A stretch of DNA of 11,988 nt, taken from NCBI GenBank assembly GCA_964520895.1, contig CAZFOR010000039.1, forward strand, positions 1 to 11,988. Direction: 5' to 3'. How positions within the stretch are numbered: the first letter of the stretch is position 1; every line of letters starts with the position of its first letter. A model generated the notes under the pieces. The model was given only the letters and a program-made list of their open reading frames with translations. It did no database searches and was not told the origin of the DNA. This DNA is from SIG350 sp964520895. GTDB taxonomy: Bacteria > Bacillota > Clostridia > TANB77 > SIG350. The position numbers and the translations under genes were made by a program. This document shows, one piece after another, positions 5,172-11,988 of the stretch.

Positions 5172-5197
5172 TATCAAATATAAAACTTTATTTGATA
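5172..5197. repeat. Inverted repeat overlapping the rnr -35 box
   Basis: TATCAAAT at 5172-5179 and ATTTGATA at 5190-5197 are perfect 8-base inverted arms separated by 10 bases. The right arm contains the TTGATA -35 element of the rnr promoter, so it could be an operator. No T-run follows, so it is not a terminator. Confidence 0.5.
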
Positions 5198-5220
5198 TAT
5201 ATCAATATAGGTGGTATAAT
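5192..5220 (+). promoter_or_regulatory. Promoter of rnr
   Basis: TTGATA at 5192-5197, a 17-base spacer and a perfect TATAAT at 5215-5220. Predicted start near 5227, giving a leader of about 48 nt. The GGAGGG site at 5266-5271 serves the ATG at 5275. Confidence 0.82.
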
Positions 5221-5274
5221 ATATGGGAAAGAAAAAATAGTGCTAATTTACTAATAACATAAATTGGAGGGAAA

Positions 5275-7407
5275 ATGGAAGAAAAAGAAAAATATATTTT
5301 AGAATTTATGAATTCAAAAGAATATGTATCAATGAATATAAAAGAGATAATGCATATATTAGGTGTTCCTAATGATGAAAGAAATGAATTAGAGCAAATA
5401 TTAAATAAGTTAGAAGAAGAAGGAAAAATAATAAAAACAAATAAGAATAAATATATAACTACTACATCACAAGGGTATGTATCAGGTGTATTTAGAGCAA
5501 ATGAAAAGGGTTTTGGATTTATAACTGTATCAGATGATGAACCAGATTTATATGTATCAAAAGAAGATTCATTAAATGCACTAAATGGAGATAATGTTTT
5601 AGCTAAAATAATGGTACCTAAAAGTGAAACTAAAAAAGCAGAAGCTAAAATTATCAAAATAACAAAAAGAAATACAGATAAGATTATTGGAAGATTTGAA
5701 TATTCAAGAAATTTTGGATTTGTAATACCTGATGATATTAAAATAATAAATGATGTATTTATCTCTAAAAAGAATATGTGTAATGCAAAAGATGGAGATA
5801 AAGTTATTGTTAAAATAATTAATTGGGCAACAGATAACAAAAAAACAGAAGGTGAAATAGTAGAGATTTTAGGTAAAGCAGATGATCCTAAAATGGATTA
5901 TGTATCAGTTGTAAATATGTTTGATTTAGAATCAGAATTTTCAGATGATGTTATAAAAGAGGCTCAAAGCATAAATCAAAATATTAATCCAAAAGAAATT
6001 GAAAATAGAAAAGATTTAAGAGATGAAAATATTATAACAATAGATGGTGCAGATACCAAAGATATTGATGATGCTATATGTGTAAAAAAATTAAATGATA
6101 ATTTATATGAATTAGGTGTTCATATTGCAGATGTTAGTCATTATGTAAGAGAAGGTAGTAATTTAGATAAAACAGCAATAAGTAGAGGTACAAGTGTATA
6201 TTTAATTAATAAAGTAATACCAATGTTACCAAGAGAATTATCAAATGGAATTTGTAGCTTAAATGAAGGCGTAGATAGACTTGCATTATCAATAACAATG
6301 ACAATAGATAATAATGGTAAAGTAATTGATAGCCAAATATATAAATCTGTTATTCGTTCAAAAAAGAAATGCGTATATACAGATGTTACAGATATAATAG
6401 AAAACAAAGAAAATGCAAAAATACAAGAATATTCTGAGTTTTTAGATATGATTAAATATATGAATGAATTAAAAGAAATTCTTCAAAACAAAAGAGTAAA
6501 AAGAGGTAGTATTGAATTTGATTTATTTGAATCAAAAATAGAATTAGATGAAAATGATATACCAGTAAATGTAACTAAACGAGAAAGAGGAATTGCAGAT
6601 GAAATAATAGAGGAGTTTATGTTATGTGCAAATGAAACTATAGCTGAAACATTTTTTCATTTAGATGCACCTTTTATTTATAGAAACCATGATATACCAG
6701 ATGATGATAAAATAACTACATTAGCTAAAATATTAAATAATTTAAATATTAAAATAAAAGGAATGAATAAAGAAATACATCCTAAAACTTTACAAGATGT
6801 GTTATTTAATGTAAAAGATAAAGAAAATGGTAAAATGATATCAAGCCTTATACTTAGAAGTATGCAACTTGCAAGGTATAGCAAAGACAATATAGGACAT
6901 TTCGGATTAGCTGCTAAATATTATTGTCATTTTACATCACCAATTAGAAGATATCCAGATTTATTTATTCATAGGGTTATATCATCATATATTGATAATG
7001 AATATAACTTAAAAAATAATATGTTAGAGAAATATCAAGAACAAGCTGAAAAATATGCTAAATCATCATCAGATACAGAAAGAAATGCTGAAAAAGCTGA
7101 AAGAGAATTTGATGATATTAAAAAGTGTGAATATATGCAAGACAAAATTGGTGAGGAATATGAAGGAGTAATATCTTCACTTACAAGTTTTGGTATGTTT
7201 ATTGAACTTGATAATACAATAGAAGGCTTAGTTAGATATGAAGCAATGACAGATGATTATTATGATTTTGATGAAAATACAATGTGTATAATAGGTAGAA
7301 GAACACATAAAAGATATATTATAGGTGACAAGATAAGAATTAAAGTTATAGAAGCTAACAAGAAATTAAGAAGAATTGATTTTGATATAATAGAAGAAAA
7401 TAAATAA
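5275..7407 (+). CDS. rnr: Ribonuclease R
   Basis: RNase R is a processive 3'-to-5' exoribonuclease of the RNB (RNase II) family that degrades structured RNA and takes part in rRNA and tmRNA-tagged mRNA turnover. The 710-residue protein has the full order: an N-terminal winged-helix-like region (1-60), a first cold-shock domain (about 67-112, GYVSGVFRANEKGFGFI), a second (about 137-190), the RNB domain and a C-terminal S1 domain (about 627-708). The RNB active site is intact: D257, D263, D265 and D266 match the metal-binding aspartates of RNase II. HFTSPIRRYPD at 552-562 is the family signature near the end of RNB. The protein ends soon after S1 and lacks the long Lys-rich tail of many RNase R proteins. 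It is transcribed alone; smpB, a frequent neighbour, is absent. Confidence 0.95.
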   Translation: MEEKEKYILEFMNSKEYVSMNIKEIMHILGVPNDERNELEQILNKLEEEGKIIKTNKNKYITTTSQGYVSGVFRANEKGFGFITVSDDEPDLYVSKEDSLNALNGDNVLAKIMVPKSETKKAEAKIIKITKRNTDKIIGRFEYSRNFGFVIPDDIKIINDVFISKKNMCNAKDGDKVIVKIINWATDNKKTEGEIVEILGKADDPKMDYVSVVNMFDLESEFSDDVIKEAQSINQNINPKEIENRKDLRDENIITIDGADTKDIDDAICVKKLNDNLYELGVHIADVSHYVREGSNLDKTAISRGTSVYLINKVIPMLPRELSNGICSLNEGVDRLALSITMTIDNNGKVIDSQIYKSVIRSKKKCVYTDVTDIIENKENAKIQEYSEFLDMIKYMNELKEILQNKRVKRGSIEFDLFESKIELDENDIPVNVTKRERGIADEIIEEFMLCANETIAETFFHLDAPFIYRNHDIPDDDKITTLAKILNNLNIKIKGMNKEIHPKTLQDVLFNVKDKENGKMISSLILRSMQLARYSKDNIGHFGLAAKYYCHFTSPIRRYPDLFIHRVISSYIDNEYNLKNNMLEKYQEQAEKYAKSSSDTERNAEKAEREFDDIKKCEYMQDKIGEEYEGVISSLTSFGMFIELDNTIEGLVRYEAMTDDYYDFDENTMCIIGRRTHKRYIIGDKIRIKVIEANKKLRRIDFDIIEENK

Positions 7408-7422
7408 TCATATATGTTAATT

Positions 7423-7460
7423 AAAAACTGTAATAAGATAAAACTTGTTACAGTTTTTTT
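7423..7460 (+). terminator. Intrinsic terminator after rnr
   Basis: Perfect 11-bp stem AAAAACTGTAA (7423-7433) with TTACAGTTTTT (7448-7458), which can extend inward by TAAG/CTTG to about 15 bp with a 6-nt loop. It ends in a T-run. It separates rnr from recJ. Confidence 0.88.
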
Positions 7461-7490
7461 GTGTTTTGTTAATTTTTTTGTCTAAATAAC

Positions 7491-7519
7491 TTTAAAAATA
7501 GAAGAATATAGTATAAAAT
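7491..7519 (+). promoter_or_regulatory. Weak candidate promoter for the recJ-rel operon
   Basis: TTTAAA at 7491-7496, 17 bases, TAAAAT at 7514-7519. A terminator lies upstream, so recJ needs a promoter in this gap. The hexamers are poor in specificity in such AT-rich DNA, so the exact position is uncertain. Confidence 0.35.
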
Positions 7520-7547
7520 ATACCTAAAATGAAATGAGGGATAATAT

Positions 7548-9236
7548 ATGAAAAGAGAATGGGAATATAAATTGCAAGAAGAAGATAAAGTTAAATATAT
7601 AATGGATAAGTTTAATGTATCAAAGCTAGTTGCAAAAGTAGTTATAAATAGAGGTATTGAAGCAGATGAGGAGATAGAAAAATATTTAAATCCAGATATT
7701 GATAAAATATATAATCCATATTTAATTGAAGATATGGAAAAAGCAGTTGATAGATGTATAAAAGCAGTAGATAACAAGGAAAAGATATTAATTTATGGTG
7801 ATTATGATGTTGATGGAATAACTAGTATTACAATAGTTAAGAAGTTCTTAGAAGAACTTGGAGCAGATGTTAGTACATATTTACCTAATAGATTAGATGA
7901 AGGATATGGCTTAAATAAAACAGCAATAGATACTATTGAAACTATGAATATAGATTTGATTATAACTGTTGATTGTGGTATATCTGCAATTGAAGAAGTA
8001 GAGTATGCAAATCAAAAAGGTATAAATGTTATAGTTACTGATCACCATGAATGTGGAAGTGTATTACCAAATGCAATAGCTATTATTAATCCTAAAAGGG
8101 AGAATAGTAAATATCCATTTACACAATTAGCAGGTGTTGGAGTTGCATTTAAATTTATTCAAGCAATATCTATTAAATTAAACTTACCAAAAGAAAGATT
8201 TTTAAAATATTTAGATATAGTATGTATTGGTACTATTGCAGATATTGTACCATTAATTGACGAAAATAGAATAATTGCTAAAAACGGCTTAGAACTACTT
8301 AAAACAACAACTAATGTAGGTATTAAATCATTACTTAAAAAATGTGGTTTTAATCAAATTGATTCATCAGTTATTACATTTGGATTATCACCTAGAATAA
8401 ATGCTTGTGGTAGAATAGGTGATCCACAAAAGGCATTAGATTTGTTTTTAACAAATGATATATTAGAAGCAGATAGATTATCAGATGAACTAAATAGTGC
8501 TAATATACAAAGACAAACAATAGAGAAAAAAATACTTGAAAATGCTAAACATATTATTGAAGAACAAGGGTTAAATAATGACCCAATAATAGTTGTAGGT
8601 AATGATAACTGGCATCATGGTGTTATAGGTATTGTTGCATCTAAATTGGTAGAGCAATACTATAAACCATGTATACTTGTGTGTTTTGAAGGTGAAGAAG
8701 GAAAAGCTTCAGGTAGAAGTATTATGGGATTTGATTTGTTTGAAGCGGTTAATAATGAAAAAGATTTATTAGAAAAATATGGTGGACATGAGATGGCAGT
8801 TGGGTTATCAATTAATAAATCAAACTTTAATGAATTTAGAGATAGATTAATAGATTATGCAAACAAAAAAGATGTAAAAGAATTTGTTAATATTATAAAA
8901 ATAGATTCTGAAATAAAATCAAGTGATATTTCAATTGAAAGTGTAAAAGAATTAAAAAAATTAGAACCATTTGGAGAAAAAAATCCTATGCCAATATTTG
9001 CATATAAAAATATTAAAATAGATTCTATAAGAACATTATCAGAAGATAGACATATTAAACTTAATGTTAAAGATAATTTTTCAATATATAATGCAATAGG
9101 TTTTAATTTAGGATATTTAAAAGATGATTTTAGATGTGGCGATAAAGTAGATATTGCACATACTTTAGAGATTAATAGATATAATAATTATGAAAATATA
9201 CAATTTAATATTAAAGATATTATAAGGTCAATATAA
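7548..9236 (+). CDS. recJ: Single-stranded-DNA-specific exonuclease RecJ
   Basis: RecJ is a DHH-superfamily 5'-to-3' exonuclease on single-stranded DNA that acts in recombination, mismatch and base excision repair. Motifs are all present: DYDVDG at 85-90, VDCG around D142, DHH at 165-167, and the ADIVP aspartate D232. The DHHA1 domain follows, with WHHGVIGI from 355 and GGHEMAVG at 412-419. The C-terminal 100 residues look like the OB-fold domain (RHIKLNVKDN...). At 562 residues it is close to the E. coli enzyme and much shorter than the long Bacillus form, but it has every core domain, so it is not truncated. The ATG follows GAGGG at 7536-7540. It is the first gene of a likely recJ-rel-YgjV operon. 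Confidence 0.95.
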   Translation: MKREWEYKLQEEDKVKYIMDKFNVSKLVAKVVINRGIEADEEIEKYLNPDIDKIYNPYLIEDMEKAVDRCIKAVDNKEKILIYGDYDVDGITSITIVKKFLEELGADVSTYLPNRLDEGYGLNKTAIDTIETMNIDLIITVDCGISAIEEVEYANQKGINVIVTDHHECGSVLPNAIAIINPKRENSKYPFTQLAGVGVAFKFIQAISIKLNLPKERFLKYLDIVCIGTIADIVPLIDENRIIAKNGLELLKTTTNVGIKSLLKKCGFNQIDSSVITFGLSPRINACGRIGDPQKALDLFLTNDILEADRLSDELNSANIQRQTIEKKILENAKHIIEEQGLNNDPIIVVGNDNWHHGVIGIVASKLVEQYYKPCILVCFEGEEGKASGRSIMGFDLFEAVNNEKDLLEKYGGHEMAVGLSINKSNFNEFRDRLIDYANKKDVKEFVNIIKIDSEIKSSDISIESVKELKKLEPFGEKNPMPIFAYKNIKIDSIRTLSEDRHIKLNVKDNFSIYNAIGFNLGYLKDDFRCGDKVDIAHTLEINRYNNYENIQFNIKDIIRSI

Positions 9237-9254
9237 ATAAATTAACAATGTTTT

Positions 9255-9264
9255 AGAGGAAGGT
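9255..9264 (+). promoter_or_regulatory. Ribosome binding site that decides the rel start
   Basis: AGAGGAAGGT ends seven bases before the ATG at 9272. An in-frame GTG at 9263 lies inside this site and would leave only about two bases between its own AGAGGA and the start, so 9272 is preferred. Confidence 0.75.
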
Positions 9265-9271
9265 GAATAAA

Positions 9272-11461
9272 ATGGAAGATATCGATATAGAAAAAAAATT
9301 AGAGTTAATTATTTCTAATGTTAAAAAATATAATAAAAAATGTAATCAAGAGAAAATAAGAAAAGCATATGAAGTTGCAACTAAATATCATGAAGGGCAG
9401 CTTAGAAAATTTGGTGAGCCATATATTATTCATCCATTAGAAACAGCTATAATATTGACATCACTTCAATCAGATGTTGATACTATATGTGCAGGTATTT
9501 TACATGATGTTGTAGAAGATACACCTTGTACAAGTGATGAGATTAAAAAAACATTTGGAAAAGATGTTTCTGAATTGGTTGAAGGTGTAACAAAATTAGG
9601 TCAAATTCAATATACAGATAAACAAGAAAAACAAGTTGAAAATTATAGAAAATTGTTTATGGCTATGGCAAAAGACATAAGAGTTATTATGATAAAATTA
9701 TGTGATAGATTACATAACATGAGAACACTTCAATATGTTAAAAAAGAAAAACAATTAAGAATTGCAAAAGAAACAATTGAGATTTATGCGCCACTTGCAA
9801 ATAGATTAGGTATTTATTCAATTAAATGGGAATTAGAGGATTTATGTTTTTCATATATTAATCCAGAAAAATATGAAGAGATTTTAAGAGCTATTTCTCA
9901 AAAAAGAGAAACAAGAGAAAAATTTATTGAGGATATTAAAGTTGAATTAAAACAACATGTTGATGATGCAAATATTGAATCTGAAATAAAAGGTAGACCA
10001 AAACATTTTTATAGTATTTATAGGAAGATGGAAAAAGATAATAAAACAATTGACCAGATATATGATTTATTTGCACTTAGGGTATTAGTATCATCTGTCA
10101 AGGATTGTTATGCTGTCTTAGGAATAGTGCATGAATTATATAAACCAATGCCAGGAAGATTTAAAGACTATATTGCTATGCCTAAACCTAATATGTATCA
10201 ATCACTTCATACTACACTTATAGGAAAAGGTGGTACACCTTTTGAGATACAAATTAGAACATATGACATGAACAGAGTAGCTGAATATGGTATTGCTGCA
10301 CACTGGGCATATAAAGAAGGTAAGAAAATATTAGAAGAAGCTGATGCAAAACTTGGCTGGATAAAACAAAGTATAGAATGGCAAAATGATACACAAAATG
10401 AAGAAGAATATATTAATAAATTAAAAATTGATTTATATGAAGATCAGGTTTTTGTATTTACACCAAAAGGACAAATACAAGTATTACCACAGGGGTCAAA
10501 TTCAATTGATTTTGCATATTCAATACATGAACAAATTGGGCATAAAATGATTGGTGCGAAAATAAATAGTAGAATAGCACCTATTTCTCAAATACTTAGA
10601 AATGGTGATATTATTGAGATTATAACATCAGATAATCAAAAAGGTCCTAGTCTAGATTGGCTTAAAATTGTTAAAAGCAATCAAGCAAGAAATAAAATAC
10701 AGCAGTGGTTTAAAAAAGAAAAAAGAGAAGAAAATATCTTAAAGGGCAAAGAAATGTTAGATAAGGAAATAAAGAGGATTGGTTTTGAACATTCTGATTT
10801 ATTTAAAGATACATGGATAAATATTGTACTAGATAGATATAAATATAAAACAACAGAAGATATGTTTGCAGCTATTGGTTTTGGAGCAATTTCTCCTATA
10901 AAGATAATTTCTAGATTATTAGAAGAGTTTAGAAAAGAAAATGCTGAATTTGAAATTGAACAAAAAATAGAGGAATTGAAAAAAGCTAAATATGAAGAAA
11001 AAAAAGTTTCTAAATCTGGTATAGTAGTAAAAGGTATAGATAACTGTTTAGTTAAATTATCTAAATGTTGTAATCCAATACCTGGTGATTCAATAATAGG
11101 ATATATAACAAGAGGTAGAGGTGTTACTGTTCATAGATTAGATTGCCTAAATGTTAAAGACTTACAAAATAATGATGAAAATAGAATAATAGAGGTTGAA
11201 TGGTATAAAGCACCTAATGCAACTTATACAGCAGATATTGAGGTACATGCAAATGATAGAAGAAGTTTATTAGTTGATTATACAACAGCTATAAATAATG
11301 TTAAGGCAAATATTATTGGTATTAATGCACGTACAACAAAAGACAGAATTGCAATAACAAATCTAACCGTTGAAGTAAATACAATAGAAGATTTGGATAA
11401 AATAATTAGAGCTATAAGAAAAATTGATAGTGTGTTTGAAGTTAGAAGAAGTAAAAAATAA
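9272..11461 (+). CDS. relA: Bifunctional (p)ppGpp synthetase/hydrolase Rel
   Basis: Rel makes (p)ppGpp from ATP and GTP/GDP on stalled ribosomes and also hydrolyses it, setting the stringent response. From the chosen ATG the protein has 729 residues, the usual full length. In order: an HD hydrolase domain with H54, H78-D79 and E82-D83 (HDVVED) intact, and a synthetase domain with RFKD at 296-299 followed by YIAMPKPNMYQSLHTT. RXKD, rather than the EXDD of synthetase-only RelA, marks a bifunctional enzyme. A TGS domain (about 391-450, DQVFVFTPKG), a cysteine-bearing segment with CCNP (C599, C600) and a C-terminal ACT domain (about 655-725) follow. It starts 35 bases after recJ. The apt gene commonly found between recJ and relA in Firmicutes is missing here. 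Confidence 0.95.
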   Translation: MEDIDIEKKLELIISNVKKYNKKCNQEKIRKAYEVATKYHEGQLRKFGEPYIIHPLETAIILTSLQSDVDTICAGILHDVVEDTPCTSDEIKKTFGKDVSELVEGVTKLGQIQYTDKQEKQVENYRKLFMAMAKDIRVIMIKLCDRLHNMRTLQYVKKEKQLRIAKETIEIYAPLANRLGIYSIKWELEDLCFSYINPEKYEEILRAISQKRETREKFIEDIKVELKQHVDDANIESEIKGRPKHFYSIYRKMEKDNKTIDQIYDLFALRVLVSSVKDCYAVLGIVHELYKPMPGRFKDYIAMPKPNMYQSLHTTLIGKGGTPFEIQIRTYDMNRVAEYGIAAHWAYKEGKKILEEADAKLGWIKQSIEWQNDTQNEEEYINKLKIDLYEDQVFVFTPKGQIQVLPQGSNSIDFAYSIHEQIGHKMIGAKINSRIAPISQILRNGDIIEIITSDNQKGPSLDWLKIVKSNQARNKIQQWFKKEKREENILKGKEMLDKEIKRIGFEHSDLFKDTWINIVLDRYKYKTTEDMFAAIGFGAISPIKIISRLLEEFRKENAEFEIEQKIEELKKAKYEEKKVSKSGIVVKGIDNCLVKLSKCCNPIPGDSIIGYITRGRGVTVHRLDCLNVKDLQNNDENRIIEVEWYKAPNATYTADIEVHANDRRSLLVDYTTAINNVKANIIGINARTTKDRIAITNLTVEVNTIEDLDKIIRAIRKIDSVFEVRRSKK

Positions 11462-11478
11462 TTCATAAGGAGATAAAG

Positions 11479-11988
11479 ATGTCTACACAAACGATAATCG
11501 CAAATATATTTGGTGCTATTGCAATAACTACATGGGCAATTAGTGTACAAGCAAATAAAAAATCAAATATATTAAAGTTGCAAATAATTGCAAATGCATT
11601 TTATGCAATAGAATATTATTTATTAAATTTGTATTCAGCTGCATGTATGAATATAGTTTCAACTGTTAGAATGATATTAATAAATAAAAAAGAAAAAGAA
11701 AGAAAAGTAATAACAAAATGGTTTGTACTAATTTTCTCAGCAATTATAATTGCAATAGGAATAAAAACATATGAAAATTATTTAAGCCTATTTCCTATAA
11801 TAATAACATTAGCATATACATTTGCAACATGTCAAAAAAACTTAAAAGTAATAAGGATTATATTTTTGATAGCAGCAATGTTTTGGGTATATTATAATTT
11901 TCTTGGTGAAGCATATATTTCATTATTAGGAAATGCTTTTGAAATAGTATCTGGTATAATTTCTATTATAAGGTTTGATATAAAAAAA
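11479..11988 (+). CDS. YgjV-like inner membrane protein (runs off the window)
   Basis: An open frame of 170 codons begins 17 bases after rel, with AAGGAG (11468-11473) ahead of the ATG, and is still open at the window edge. The N-terminus (IFGAIAITTWAISVQANKKSNILKLQ) followed by IIANAFYAIEYYLLNLYSAACMNIVSTVR resembles the YgjV family of small inner membrane proteins, whose members share the phenylalanine-glycine, W-x-x-S-x-Q and N-x-x-x-x-x-R spacing. Five or so hydrophobic helices are visible (about 5-22, 35-52, 80-96, 103-118, 127-143 and 147-163). The end, with IIRFDIKK, looks close to a natural C-terminus, so little is probably missing. The function of the family is unknown. The tight spacing suggests co-transcription with rel. 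Confidence 0.72.
   Translation, partial: MSTQTIIANIFGAIAITTWAISVQANKKSNILKLQIIANAFYAIEYYLLNLYSAACMNIVSTVRMILINKKEKERKVITKWFVLIFSAIIIAIGIKTYENYLSLFPIIITLAYTFATCQKNLKVIRIIFLIAAMFWVYYNFLGEAYISLLGNAFEIVSGIISIIRFDIKK

Noticed and set aside
5202..5840. A 212-codon minus-strand open frame opposite the start of rnr
   Set aside because: It lies opposite conserved cold-shock domain coding sequence and the rnr promoter, with no ribosome site or protein family resemblance.
9263..9271. GTG at 9263 as the start of rel
   Set aside because: The GTG is part of the ribosome binding site of the ATG at 9272 and has no properly spaced site of its own.

Overview
The window is strongly AT-rich. Coding sequences carry clear Shine-Dalgarno sites and sigma-A-type promoters, TGA is used as a normal stop, and the recognisable genes (recG, an RXKD-type bifunctional Rel, RNase R, recJ, a YibE/F membrane protein) are typical of low-GC Firmicutes. 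A member of the Clostridia is the likeliest source; this is inferred from composition and gene content, not from a marker gene. All protein genes of ordinary size run on the + strand.

Layout. (1) 1-550: an isolated gene for an 85-residue two-pass membrane protein of unknown function, with its own promoter and a strong terminator. (2) 555-4475: a tight three-gene operon of recG (fork-remodelling helicase), a CYTH-fold protein and a YibE/F-family membrane protein. (3) 4463-5150: two tandem copies of a unit of about 335 bp. On the minus strand each copy encodes a 22-residue hydrophobic peptide. On the plus strand each has a perfectly spaced TTGACA-N17-TATTAT promoter driving an RNA of about 65 nt. 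The two transcripts converge on one bidirectional terminator. The small RNA's 5' end repeats, in direct orientation, the DNA over the peptide's start codon, so the RNA can pair with the peptide mRNA there. This is the architecture of the enterococcal par (Fst/RNA II) type I toxin-antitoxin locus, but the peptide is not recognisably Fst. (4) 5192-7460: rnr (RNase R) with its own consensus promoter and terminator. (5) 7548-11988: recJ, rel and a YgjV-like membrane protein gene that runs to, and probably ends just past, the window edge; they appear co-transcribed.

How the genes fit together. The conventional genes cover DNA repair and recombination (recG, recJ), RNA decay (rnr) and (p)ppGpp signalling (rel), so most of the window is housekeeping. 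The exception is the tandem cassette between the recG operon and rnr. Differences between the two copies concentrate in the two places where sense and antisense RNAs would recognise each other: the direct repeat and the terminator loop. The terminator stem, the ribosome binding site, both promoters and most of the peptide are kept. This is the best candidate in the window for an undescribed system: a duplicated par-like type I toxin-antitoxin pair with a new, very short toxin. Function is inferred from architecture and pairing; nothing in the sequence alone proves toxicity.
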